The position numbers and the translations under genes were made by a program. Under the pieces are notes generated by a model. That model was not told the DNA's origin. It ran no database searches and saw only the letters and a program-made list of their open reading frames with translations. Of a stretch of DNA of 51,453 nucleotides, positions 25,316 through 34,047 are shown one piece after another (the first letter of the stretch is position 1; each line of letters opens with the position of its first letter). Source of the stretch: Lentisphaeria bacterium (GTDB lineage Bacteria; Verrucomicrobiota; Lentisphaeria; Victivallales; UBA1829); NCBI GenBank assembly GCA_017503375.1, contig JAFVTF010000012.1, positions 1 to 51,453 on the forward strand. Reading direction: 5' to 3'.

Positions 25316-26113
25316 ATGAAGAAGAATATTGATGCGACCAGCATAAAATGGCTGAAATATGTCCCGAACTCATTGACATTGTGCAATTCTCTTTGCGGTT
25401 TTGCATCTATCATTGTTGCGCTGAGTTATAATAATGACCAGGTTCTTCCCGGAGTTCAGAATTATGTATTTATTGTTTGTTCCTGGCTTATTCTCGGGGC
25501 AATGATATTTGACTGCCTGGATGGATTTGCCGCCCGCATGCTCAAAGCAACAAGCATGCACGGTCTTCAAATGGATTCTCTTGCAGATATGGTGACTTTC
25601 GGAGTTGCACCTGCGACTCTGCTTACAGCGTTGACTTACAGTCTGAAGACATTGGAATTTCGTCATACGGCTCTGGTCTGGGTTCTTGCGGCAATATATC
25701 TGGGAGGTGCAGCTCTCCGTCTTGCAACCTATAATGTTCATGCCATGCTGGAAAAGAAAAGTGATGATAAATTCCATGGCTTGCCGTCACCCGGAGCTGC
25801 GGCGGCAATTTGCACAACAGTTCTCTTTTACAACAAACTGGGAATCAGTCATACAGATTACTGGTGGGTAATTCCTGTATACGGAGCTGTTCTCGGTTTT
25901 CTGATGGTCAGTCCTGTCCGTTATCTTCATATTGGGAAATGGCTGGTATCTGCAGTAAAGAGCAAACGGAAAATGGCAATTGTTCTGGTTTTCCTGATTC
26001 TTGCGATATTATCCCCGGTATATACCGGATTTATATTTATCAATGTCTATATCCTGCTTGGGCTCCTGATTGCTTTCTGGAACCTTTTAACAGGAAAAAA
26101 TAAGGAAGCCTGA
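25316..26113 (+). CDS. pssA: CDP-diacylglycerol-serine O-phosphatidyltransferase
   Basis: This membrane enzyme makes phosphatidylserine, the substrate of psd. It has 265 residues and about eight hydrophobic segments. The CDP-alcohol phosphatidyltransferase motif is clear: DCLDGFAAR then G and LQMDSLAD (about 64-88). It lies 13 nt after psd with AAGGAG. The downstream epimerase gene starts 2 nt after its stop, so all three share a transcript. Confidence 0.93.
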   Translation: MKKNIDATSIKWLKYVPNSLTLCNSLCGFASIIVALSYNNDQVLPGVQNYVFIVCSWLILGAMIFDCLDGFAARMLKATSMHGLQMDSLADMVTFGVAPATLLTALTYSLKTLEFRHTALVWVLAAIYLGGAALRLATYNVHAMLEKKSDDKFHGLPSPGAAAAICTTVLFYNKLGISHTDYWWVIPVYGAVLGFLMVSPVRYLHIGKWLVSAVKSKRKMAIVLVFLILAILSPVYTGFIFINVYILLGLLIAFWNLLTGKNKEA

Positions 26114-26115
26114 TT

Positions 26116-27078
26116 ATGAATTTCTTTGTTTCCGGGGGTGCAGGTTTTATCGGAGGGCATCTTTGTGAGTCTCTCCTGGCAGATGGGCATACAGTTTATG
26201 CTATGGATAACTTCTCCACAGGTTCCCCGAAAAACATTGAAAAGATTTTGAATCATCCGTGTTTTCATTTTGAAGAAGGGGATATTATCTCCTCTGAAAA
26301 GCTTCCGGAATTCATTGAAAAAAGCGATATTGTTTTTCATCTTGCTGCGGTCGTCGGAGTGGAATTGGTTGTCCGGGATCCTGTCGGCACGATTTTGACA
26401 AATGTCAATGGTTCTGAACGGGTTCTTTCTCTGGTATCCGAATACGGAAAGCGGATTTTTCTTGCATCGACCAGTGAAGTTTACGGGAAATCTGATAAAC
26501 TTCCGTTTTCGGAAACGGATGATCTGGTAATCGGCCCTTCCACTCATTCCCGCTGGTCCTATGCGTGCAGCAAACTGCTGGATGAATTCCTGCTCATGGC
26601 ATATTTCCGCAATAAAAATCTGAATGGTACAGTTGTCCGTTTCTTCAATACAGTCGGCCCCCGTCAGACAGGTGAGTACGGGATGGTGATTCCGCGTTTT
26701 GTAAAAGCAGCGCGGACGGGAGAACCGCTGAAGGTATACGGCTCCGGAAAACAGACCCGCTGTTTCTGTCACGTGTTTGATACGATCAGGGCATTGAAAC
26801 TTTTAGCGGGACAGGACAATACAGCCGGCAAGATATTCAACATTGGTGCGACCCGCAGTATTTCCATGGAAGAATTGGCTGAATTAACGGTTAAGACATT
26901 GAATTCCGGCTCAAAGATTGAACGGATTTCCTATGATCAGGCATACGAAAACGGATTTGAAGATATGCTTCACCGGAGACCGGATGTTTCCGCTGTCAAC
27001 GGTTTAACCGGATGGGAAGCAGAGATTCCGCTGGAACAGATTATCCGTGATGTTGCGGCAGCACAGGAACAGAATTGA
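26116..27078 (+). CDS. NAD-dependent nucleotide-sugar epimerase/dehydratase
   Basis: This extended short-chain dehydrogenase has 320 residues. The Rossmann motif GGAGFIGGH is at 8-16, DNFSTG at about 36, HLAAVVGV near 78, and the catalytic S/Y-x3-K appears as STSEVYG and YACSK (about 152). RFFNTVGPRQ and GEPLKVYGSGKQTR are close to UDP-glucuronate decarboxylase and UDP-galactose epimerase families. It acts on a UDP- or dTDP-sugar for surface glycans; the exact sugar cannot be told. It continues the psd-pssA transcript. Confidence 0.9.
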   Translation: MNFFVSGGAGFIGGHLCESLLADGHTVYAMDNFSTGSPKNIEKILNHPCFHFEEGDIISSEKLPEFIEKSDIVFHLAAVVGVELVVRDPVGTILTNVNGSERVLSLVSEYGKRIFLASTSEVYGKSDKLPFSETDDLVIGPSTHSRWSYACSKLLDEFLLMAYFRNKNLNGTVVRFFNTVGPRQTGEYGMVIPRFVKAARTGEPLKVYGSGKQTRCFCHVFDTIRALKLLAGQDNTAGKIFNIGATRSISMEELAELTVKTLNSGSKIERISYDQAYENGFEDMLHRRPDVSAVNGLTGWEAEIPLEQIIRDVAAAQEQN

Positions 27079-27112
27079 AACCTTAATATCTTTTTTTAAG
27101 AAAGGAATGATC

Positions 27113-27766
27113 ATGATAGCAAAGACAAAAATGGTGCTTCTCGGACCTCCGGGAGCAGGAAAAGGAACCGCTTCAGAACTTCTTCTGAAAGATGTTCAGC
27201 TTGCACATGTTTCCACCGGAGACATTTTCCGTGCAGAAATGAAAAATGGAACAGAGCTTGGAAAGCTGGCGAAATCTTATATTGATGCCGGCAAACTGGT
27301 TCCGGACGAAGTTGTTGCCGGAATGGTAGCCTCCACCCTGAATGGAGAAGCATGCAAAGACGGTTTTGTTCTTGACGGATTCCCGCGTACAGTCCGCCAG
27401 GCAGAATTGCTGGAAGAAGAACTTGCCAAGAGCGGAAGAACACTGGATGCAGTTGTTCTGTTTGATGCACCGGAAGAATTGCTTCTTCAGCGTCTGACAG
27501 CCCGCCTCACCTGCCGGAAATGCGGATTGAACTTCAACAAGATTTTCGGTAAGCCCAAAGTGGAAGGCATCTGCGACCATTGCGGCGGAGAACTCTATCA
27601 GAGAAGCGATGACTCCATGGAAACCGCAGTAAACCGTCTGAAAGTTTACAATGAACAGACAGCTCCGCTGATCGAATTCTATACAAAGAAGAATCTTCTG
27701 TTCACTGTTGATGCATCACTTCCCAAAGAAGAAGTATATGCAGCATTTTTGAAGGCTCTGAACTGA
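27113..27766 (+). CDS. adk: adenylate kinase with zinc-binding lid
   Basis: The enzyme interconverts ATP, AMP and ADP. It has 217 residues. I use the second of two ATGs because AAAGGA sits at the right distance; the first would add two residues. The P loop is GPPGAGKGT, the AMP site has HVSTGDIFR and GFPRT, and the lid carries CRKCG and CDHCGG, a four-Cys zinc site. It starts a run with map and infA, as in the spc ribosomal operon. Confidence 0.96.
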   Translation: MIAKTKMVLLGPPGAGKGTASELLLKDVQLAHVSTGDIFRAEMKNGTELGKLAKSYIDAGKLVPDEVVAGMVASTLNGEACKDGFVLDGFPRTVRQAELLEEELAKSGRTLDAVVLFDAPEELLLQRLTARLTCRKCGLNFNKIFGKPKVEGICDHCGGELYQRSDDSMETAVNRLKVYNEQTAPLIEFYTKKNLLFTVDASLPKEEVYAAFLKALN

Positions 27767-27768
27767 TT

Positions 27769-28530
27769 ATGGCAAAAGATTTTGTCATCCACACTCCCGA
27801 GGAGATTATCCGGATCAAGGAAGCGGCACGGCGGGCAGCCATTGCCAGAGACAAGATTGCGGAGTATGTCCGTCCGGGAATGACGACGAAAGAGCTGGAT
27901 ATGATAGCCGGGGAAATCATAACCTCAATGGGGGGCCGCTGTGCGTTCCTCAATTATCATGGTTATCCCGGCAATATCTGTATTTCTGTGAACGATGAAG
28001 TCGTTCACGGAATTCCCTCCATGGACCGGGTCATCAATGAAGGTGACGTGATCAGTCTTGATGTTGGAGTGGAATATGAAGGAGGAATCGGGGATACTGC
28101 ACGGACAGTATACGTCGGACATGAGCCGCCGGAAGATATTAAGCGGCTTATGACAGCAACAGAAGAATCTCTGGAAGCAGGGATAAAAGCTGCGAAAGCG
28201 GGGAATTCTGTCCGCAGCATTTCAGCAGCGATTGAATCTGTTGCCCGGAAGTATTCTGTTGCAGTAGTCCGGGATTTTGTCGGTCATGGCTGCGGAACAA
28301 AGCTCCATGAACCGCCGGAGGTCCCCAATTATGTAACACTCCGCAAAGGTCCGGTACTTCAGCCGGGTATGGTTCTGGCGATTGAACCGATGTTCAATCT
28401 TGGAACTTTCAAGGTGTTTGTCCGCGGAGACGGCTGGACAGTTTGCACCAAAGACGGAAAAATGTCGGCTCATTTTGAGCATATGGTATTGATAACGAAT
28501 GAACAACCGGAGGTTTTGACCCGTGTCTAA
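27769..28530 (+). CDS. map: methionine aminopeptidase, type I
   Basis: The enzyme removes the N-terminal Met from new proteins. It has 253 residues. Metal ligands are the two Asp in [19 protein letters not shown] (about 97-110), His in [12 protein letters not shown] (about 173), Glu in AIEPMF (about 206) and Glu in AHFEHMV (about 238). [20 protein letters not shown] is also typical. It starts 2 nt after adk and its last codons overlap infA. Confidence 0.95.
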   Translation: MAKDFVIHTPEEIIRIKEAARRAAIARDKIAEYVRPGMTTKELDMIAGEIITSMGGRCAFLNYHGYPGNICISVNDEVVHGIPSMDRVINEGDVISLDVGVEYEGGIGDTARTVYVGHEPPEDIKRLMTATEESLEAGIKAAKAGNSVRSISAAIESVARKYSVAVVRDFVGHGCGTKLHEPPEVPNYVTLRKGPVLQPGMVLAIEPMFNLGTFKVFVRGDGWTVCTKDGKMSAHFEHMVLITNEQPEVLTRV

Positions 28531-28741
28531 AGAAGACGTAATCAAGGTTGATGGCGTTGTAAAAGAATTGCTCCCCAACACAATGTTCAGAGTGGAGCTT
28601 CCCAACAATCACATTGTTCTCGCTCATATCAGCGGAAAAATGCGTTTGAACTTTATCCGTATTCTCCCCGGAGATACGGTAACGCTTGAAATGTCACCGT
28701 ATGATCTTACTAAAGGCAGAATCGTTTTCCGTCAGAAATAA
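28523..28741 (+). CDS. infA: translation initiation factor IF-1
   Basis: IF-1 assists start-codon selection on the 30S subunit. The protein has 72 residues, the standard size, with [17 protein letters not shown] and [11 protein letters not shown]. The start is GTG and lies inside the end of map (8-nt overlap), with CCGGAGG in the map coding region, which decides this start. Translation is therefore coupled to map. rpmJ and rpsM, often next, are absent; a terminator follows. Confidence 0.97.
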   Translation: MSKEDVIKVDGVVKELLPNTMFRVELPNNHIVLAHISGKMRLNFIRILPGDTVTLEMSPYDLTKGRIVFRQK

Positions 28742-28756
28742 CGTTCAGCCGATGAG

Positions 28757-28808
28757 AAGGGGTTGTCTCAAAACGCTTTGTTTTGAAGCAGCCCCTTTCT
28801 TGCTTTTT
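28757..28808 (+). terminator. terminator after infA
   Basis: AAGGGG and CCCCTT form the outer stem; CAAAAC and GTTTTG form the inner stem. A T-rich stretch follows. Confidence 0.75.
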
Positions 28809-28822
28809 CCAGAGGAACGCCC

Positions 28823-30421
28823 ATGAAACATTTTATTCTTCACAGGGTTTTGCATGTTCTTATCCCTGTTCTAATCCTGATCAGTTTGCGCTGTTTTCTT
28901 CCTGCCAACTGCGAAAACAGTACCGATGTTTACTGGCATATTCATGCTGCGGACCGTTCCTTTTCCGATATGATTGCAAAAAAATATCCCATTACCTTAT
29001 CCATCTGGCGGGATAATTTTGCGGATAAAGAATTGCTTTTTCATGTTCTGCTGAAGGGGTATACCGGAATCAAACATTTATTAAAATCCCCATTAGCACC
29101 GCCCTTTACGGGAGCTTCAATGCTGTTGTTGATTCTCTTTTTCTCGGCCTTTGTTTTTGCGGCAGGGAGGGCGGGAATCCCTGATAAAATGCTTTGGATT
29201 TGTTCATGCGGAACAGCACTGTTTACTCCGCTGTTTTCATACCGCCTGCTTATGATCCGGCCGCATGTGCTTTCCATGACGCTTATGATGCTTGCCTGCG
29301 GAATTCTGTTCCGCGGTCCCGGCAAATGGAAAACTTCTCTGCTGATATTTGGAATGGGCTGGGTATTTTCCTGGGCCTATTCCACCCCTCATCTGCTTCT
29401 TGTGACGGTGATCGGGTTTGGGATTGCATATTTTCCAAAAGACAAATACCGTGCATTTCTTCCTGTTGCGGCAGCTGTGACCGGAATTTTCTGCGGACTT
29501 CTGATTCATCCGCAAAGTCCGAACACGTTCACCCTATGGAAAATACAGGGGCTCGATGCACTTTTGACACCTGCCGCCGGATTGGGCGACGGTTTGGTTC
29601 CCATTGCCCAGGAACTGCATCCGCCAAAAACACTATGGCTTGTTATGGCACTCCCGATTTTTTTGCTGCTCTATTTTTCGCTGATGATGTGGAACAGATT
29701 ACGGGAACAAAACGGGTTGAAGGGAATTTCTCCGGAGAGTACGGCTTGCACCTTACTGTCATTGCTTTGGATGGGAGCTGCCTGTATGATCTCACTCCGT
29801 CCGATTGAATATGCAATTCCCATGTTGTTTCTTGCATTGGGGACCCTTGTCCCTCAGGTTGTGCAATACAAATCTTTCCGGATTTCTGCCAAACCGGAAA
29901 GATTCCGGAATGTGATTGCGGTATATATTGCTCTGGGTATTATTTTTACAGGCTGTTATAACATTATAACATTGAGCAGAAGGACCCGTCCGGCACCAAT
30001 ACAACTTGTATCAGCGTTAAAAACAATTGCAAAACCGGGGGACCGTGTTGTAAATATTGATTGGAGTGATTTCCCTCCGCTGGTTTTTCTGGCACCGGAA
30101 TTTGAATATACCTGGGGCTTGGATCCGATGTTTTCCTTTACTCCCTTCCCCGGTCCGAGCAAACTGCTGGGAAAACTCTCCCGTCCACAGGTTCACAGTT
30201 CATGGATGGTGCGGAAAGTCTTCAAGGCAGATTATGCAGTTCTGCTGAGGCGGCAGTTTTATCTTGCGATGAATCTGATAAAGAACAGCGGCTGGAGTGT
30301 TGCCTACGAAGGATCGGACGGCTGGATTTTCCGTTTGGCAGAAAGCGAAGAAGTTCATTCTCCGCGTAATTCTTTCAAGGATAACGGCTCAAATGTCCGT
30401 TTCATACCCGCCCGTTTCTGA
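28823..30421 (+). CDS. polytopic membrane protein, possible GT-C glycosyltransferase
   Basis: This protein of 532 residues has about ten hydrophobic segments, then a soluble C-terminal part of about 130 residues. An acidic-aromatic stretch STDVYWHIHAADR (about 33-45) follows the first segment, where GT-C enzymes carry their catalytic Asp. The C-terminal domain with GDRVVNIDWSDFPPL resembles that of other membrane mannosyltransferase-like proteins. No close family is recognised. It starts just after the infA terminator with AGAGGAA. Its last 67 nt overlap the convergent gene. Confidence 0.6.
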   Translation: MKHFILHRVLHVLIPVLILISLRCFLPANCENSTDVYWHIHAADRSFSDMIAKKYPITLSIWRDNFADKELLFHVLLKGYTGIKHLLKSPLAPPFTGASMLLLILFFSAFVFAAGRAGIPDKMLWICSCGTALFTPLFSYRLLMIRPHVLSMTLMMLACGILFRGPGKWKTSLLIFGMGWVFSWAYSTPHLLLVTVIGFGIAYFPKDKYRAFLPVAAAVTGIFCGLLIHPQSPNTFTLWKIQGLDALLTPAAGLGDGLVPIAQELHPPKTLWLVMALPIFLLLYFSLMMWNRLREQNGLKGISPESTACTLLSLLWMGAACMISLRPIEYAIPMLFLALGTLVPQVVQYKSFRISAKPERFRNVIAVYIALGIIFTGCYNIITLSRRTRPAPIQLVSALKTIAKPGDRVVNIDWSDFPPLVFLAPEFEYTWGLDPMFSFTPFPGPSKLLGKLSRPQVHSSWMVRKVFKADYAVLLRRQFYLAMNLIKNSGWSVAYEGSDGWIFRLAESEEVHSPRNSFKDNGSNVRFIPARF

Positions 30422-32157
30422 GGGTCTACAGAAATATATTTCCACCGTTGAAATGCGAAATCGTGGGGACGCATATTTTTCAGCCAGCTGTGTTTCAGTA
30501 AAAAGGATACGGTATAGCTCTCAAAAATCCAGGGGCATTTTTCCCGGATAGCCTCTGCCAGTTCCAGATATTTCAAATCTCTTTCAGCAGACGGTCCCAT
30601 ATTTTTGACTGCTTCATATTTTTTATTGATATCCGGGAAATCGCAGCAGACCCGGTTGCTGGCACCGCTGTTCGGACCGTAAAACAACTGCAGAAAATTT
30701 TCTGCATCCGGATAATCCCCTGTCCATGAAAGGCGGAACATTTGAATCTGATGATTGGCAAGTTTCTGCAGAAATCTGGCTCTGTTATTGAATTCCGGCT
30801 TGACCTTGATACCGATTTCCCCCAAATCAATTGCCAGAAGTTCAGCTGTCTGCAAATAAAAAGTATCGCTGCCGGCCTGATCAAAAGAAATCTCCAAGGG
30901 GTTCCCTGTACGGGGATCAATTCCATCGGGGAACCCGGCTTTTTTCATAAATTCTTTCGCAAGGGGAATATTCCGGCTTGTGAATTTTCCGGGGGTTCCG
31001 ATATATCCGGCGGCTCCCGGAGGAACAGGACCGTGAGCAGGATAAAGCTTTCCTGCACCGTATTCCATCCGCACATCCCTGTTAAAGGCAAGAGAAATCG
31101 CTTTTCTGAGATTCTCATTTTTTCCCAGAAGGGGATCTGAAAAGGAAAAACCGATATAGTTGATTTGCATTTCCGGTGCCCGCTGCAGGATGATCCCCCG
31201 TTTCTGCAGAGAAGAAGGAATCTGCAGATTTTTATTGACAACTGCCGCAAAATTTTCGCCATCCAGAGCATAAGAATCCAATTCTCCCTGCAAAAACAAC
31301 AGCCACCCCGACATGGGCTGCTTCACCAGATCGCAAACAATTTCATCGCAAAGCGGCAGTTTTCTGCGGCGGTCAGATTCTGTTTCAGCTTCCGGAAAAT
31401 ATTCTGTCCGGTACTCCGGATTCCGCACCAAACGGATCTGGTGATCTTTTTTCCAATGTTTCAGAATAAACGGACCGGAACCGCACGGATAATCAGAAAA
31501 GTTTTTTCCATAATATTCAACAGCTTTTCTGGAAACAACAGAAAAATACGGCATTGCCATAGCATAAACAAATCGCGGGTCGGGAGAAGTCAAATGAATA
31601 CGGAACATTCTGTCATCTATAATTTCCAAACCGGAACATCCTTTGTCATAAGGAGAAAAATCTTTTTCGGACAGGTTCAAGGTACGATTCCGGAACTCTT
31701 CAAGCCCTTTGATTCTGCCGCGAATCAGCCAGTAACCGGTTGAATGAACTCTGGTATCAGCCAAACGGAGAATTGAAAAAACGACATCCAGGGCAGTTAC
31801 TTTACGGGATCGTTCACCGGAAAAGCATGGAGCTTTCTGAAAAAGCAGATCATCACGCAGACGGCAGGTCAAAACCGTTCCGTCAGAAGAAAATTCCGGC
31901 ATTTTTTCCAGCATGGAAGGTTCCAACTCATAGGGGCGTTTGGTAAAAGAATATTGAAGCGGAGTATCGTAAAACGAAGCCGTCATGAACTGACAAGCGG
32001 TATCAGCGGCCAGAGCCGGATCCAAGGTGGCGATCAATTTATTCATTGATGTTCTGAATATTTTTTTATCTTCAGATTGTTTCTGACGGCATCCAACCAG
32101 AAGGACACAGAGAAAGACCAAAGCTGTAAAAAGGAATTTTCCGGAACGGCAATACAT
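30355..32157 (-). CDS. oligopeptide-type ABC substrate-binding lipoprotein
   Basis: This protein of 600 residues belongs to the SBP_bac_5 (DppA/OppA) family. I start at MYCRSGKFLF, which places GGAG at a proper distance; two starts lie slightly upstream. The lipobox is VLLVGC (about 17-22), so it is a lipoprotein. Family features are TLDPALAADTACQ, the PCGSGPFILKHWKKD region, LRKAISLAFNRD and the late SGASNRVCCDFPDI segment. It should bind peptides or other solutes for import, but no permease or ATPase gene is near. It has its own promoter. The 3' end overlaps the convergent membrane protein gene. Confidence 0.9.
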   Translation of the reverse strand: MYCRSGKFLFTALVFLCVLLVGCRQKQSEDKKIFRTSMNKLIATLDPALAADTACQFMTASFYDTPLQYSFTKRPYELEPSMLEKMPEFSSDGTVLTCRLRDDLLFQKAPCFSGERSRKVTALDVVFSILRLADTRVHSTGYWLIRGRIKGLEEFRNRTLNLSEKDFSPYDKGCSGLEIIDDRMFRIHLTSPDPRFVYAMAMPYFSVVSRKAVEYYGKNFSDYPCGSGPFILKHWKKDHQIRLVRNPEYRTEYFPEAETESDRRRKLPLCDEIVCDLVKQPMSGWLLFLQGELDSYALDGENFAAVVNKNLQIPSSLQKRGIILQRAPEMQINYIGFSFSDPLLGKNENLRKAISLAFNRDVRMEYGAGKLYPAHGPVPPGAAGYIGTPGKFTSRNIPLAKEFMKKAGFPDGIDPRTGNPLEISFDQAGSDTFYLQTAELLAIDLGEIGIKVKPEFNNRARFLQKLANHQIQMFRLSWTGDYPDAENFLQLFYGPNSGASNRVCCDFPDINKKYEAVKNMGPSAERDLKYLELAEAIREKCPWIFESYTVSFLLKHSWLKNMRPHDFAFQRWKYISVDPQKRAGMKRTFEPLSLKELRGE

Positions 32158-32197
32158 TATCATATTCTCCAAATATTGTTTCGGACTACTGCTGAGT

Positions 32198-32225
32198 AAT
32201 ATACTCTTGAGGATGAAAAAGTCAA
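32198..32225 (-). promoter_or_regulatory. predicted promoter of the substrate-binding lipoprotein gene
   Basis: TTGACT, a 16-bp spacer and TATATT lie on the minus strand about 40 nt before the start. Confidence 0.65.
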
Positions 32226-32313
32226 GAAAAAGTAAAAAAACAAATTTTGAAAAGATTCTGATAGTTAATTATCTGAAAAATACCTGTTACTGCCAAAAAA
32301 AAGCAAAAAAAGT

Positions 32314-32341
32314 TTGATTTTTCAACTTCACGGTGTATGTT
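32314..32341 (+). promoter_or_regulatory. possible promoter of the glycosyltransferase pair
   Basis: TTGATT, a 16-bp spacer and TATGTT lie 50 nt before the start codon; an overlapping TACAAT follows. The match is moderate. Confidence 0.4.
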
Positions 32342-32391
32342 ACAATGGAGATTTGTATTTTCTCGCACGGACAAAAAAATTGAGGCATAAA

Positions 32392-34047
32392 ATGAAAGCG
32401 GAGATAAGCAATATATTAAAGAAAATTGATTGGAAATTGTGGGCGGCTTTTCTCCTGATATTTCTGCTTTACATACCGGCTGCCATATTGGATGACATTC
32501 CTCAAAGGGATGTAGCATACCGTTACGCGCCTGCTGCAGAAGCATTTGCCAGAGGCGATTGGCTGTATGCCTTCCATCCAAGAATGCAAGTTCTGCATCC
32601 GGCGTTTTCGGGTATTCTTGTATCTCTTTTTTCGATCAGCGGATTCCTGGCGGCCAAATTATCCGGATTGTTTTTTTATGCGCTTGGGATCTTCCCGTTG
32701 TACAAACTTTTACAGGAAGTATTTTGCAAAAAAATTGCATACTGGGGGATTCTTGCCTATGTTTTTGCATCCAGAATATTGCTTCTTTCCTATTCCGGGC
32801 TGCGGGAATCCCATAAACAATTGGTTATTTTGCTTCTGGCGCTGGGAGTTATTCTGGTCTACAAATACAGAGATCGGCTGAAGGGTTATCTCATTATGGG
32901 GCTGGCCAGCGGTCTTGCAGTCTGCACAAGAAACGATATGATACTGTTTACGGTGATATTATTTGCAGTTTGTGCGCTTCTGGAAGTATATCGGCAAATA
33001 ATTCCCTGGAAAACGATTCTGGGAGCCTTTTTCAGCATTATATTATCTCTGCCGGAATTGATTGTAAATTATAAAATAACCGGGTATGTTATTCCCGGAG
33101 CGCGCTTTTTATCACTGTATGAACAAGCCTTTCATCATCTGCCAACGCTCAGTAATGTTTTGCTTGTATCATCGGTTGGCTTTGTTTGTTCTTTTTTTAT
33201 TATACTTCCCGTTATCGGCTGGATAATCAGGAAGAAATACGGACGTATCGCCTTTTTTGGCATATTGTCTCTGGCAGCATTCCTAGTCTGTATCAAGATA
33301 TTCACCGGGGATATACAGACAGATGAAAATTATACTTTTGCAAATTTTCTGGAAGGGATTTACAGGGGACAATTTCCGTTTATGTTTTTCCTGCTGCTTC
33401 CGGGATTGTTTTACAGAATATTCCGGAAAAAGATGACAGTTCCGGAAATTCTTTTACTGTCAGCTTATCTTCTGCACGGAATCCTGATCATCCTGCTGAT
33501 ACTGGGATGTGATAAGTATCTTTATATATCATCCAGATATCTGAGTCCTGCGACACCGCTTTTCTTCGGCTGGATAGGTATTACCGCCATGCTGATCTGG
33601 AAAATATTATCCAAGATTCCAGTTATTGTTAAATTCAGACTTGGAATTTCCTGGCTTGCTGTTGTAACGCTTGCTGCTGTACTTTATGCGGATGCATATT
33701 CACCTGTGATAAAGTATTACCGGAAAAAAAAGCTGGCATCTGTCAAGGAACAGCTCTATACAATTGCCGGACATATCCGCAATGATTACAAGGGAGAACG
33801 TTATTGGACACCGAAGTTCGATCTTTCGACCTATTTTCCGAACAATCAGCCGACAGTCTGGTTTGCTGACGATTGGAAAATCTGTGCCTCCGGCTACTTA
33901 TCCGGCGGAAGTGCCTGCATGTATCTCAAAGATGCAAAGTATGCTGTAACCTATGCCGCCAAACCATTACGCCGTTCTGACTTTGAAAAAATGGGGGACC
34001 CGATTTCAAGCAAAGAAGGCACTTTACAAATCTGGAGAAGGAAATGA
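32392..34047 (+). CDS. membrane glycosyltransferase, GT39/ArnT-like
   Basis: This protein of 551 residues has around 11 membrane segments and a C-terminal periplasmic tail. The first loop contains ILDDIPQRDVAYRYAPAAEA, with Asp residues where GT-C enzymes bind the polyprenyl-phosphate sugar. HPRMQVLHPAF and LSYSGLRESHKQL also fit the PMT/ArnT-like type. It probably transfers a sugar from a lipid carrier to a glycan or protein outside the inner membrane. Its stop overlaps the start of the next gene (ATGA), which encodes a glycan-initiating enzyme, so both likely work on one polymer. Confidence 0.7.
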   Translation: MKAEISNILKKIDWKLWAAFLLIFLLYIPAAILDDIPQRDVAYRYAPAAEAFARGDWLYAFHPRMQVLHPAFSGILVSLFSISGFLAAKLSGLFFYALGIFPLYKLLQEVFCKKIAYWGILAYVFASRILLLSYSGLRESHKQLVILLLALGVILVYKYRDRLKGYLIMGLASGLAVCTRNDMILFTVILFAVCALLEVYRQIIPWKTILGAFFSIILSLPELIVNYKITGYVIPGARFLSLYEQAFHHLPTLSNVLLVSSVGFVCSFFIILPVIGWIIRKKYGRIAFFGILSLAAFLVCIKIFTGDIQTDENYTFANFLEGIYRGQFPFMFFLLLPGLFYRIFRKKMTVPEILLLSAYLLHGILIILLILGCDKYLYISSRYLSPATPLFFGWIGITAMLIWKILSKIPVIVKFRLGISWLAVVTLAAVLYADAYSPVIKYYRKKKLASVKEQLYTIAGHIRNDYKGERYWTPKFDLSTYFPNNQPTVWFADDWKICASGYLSGGSACMYLKDAKYAVTYAAKPLRRSDFEKMGDPISSKEGTLQIWRRK

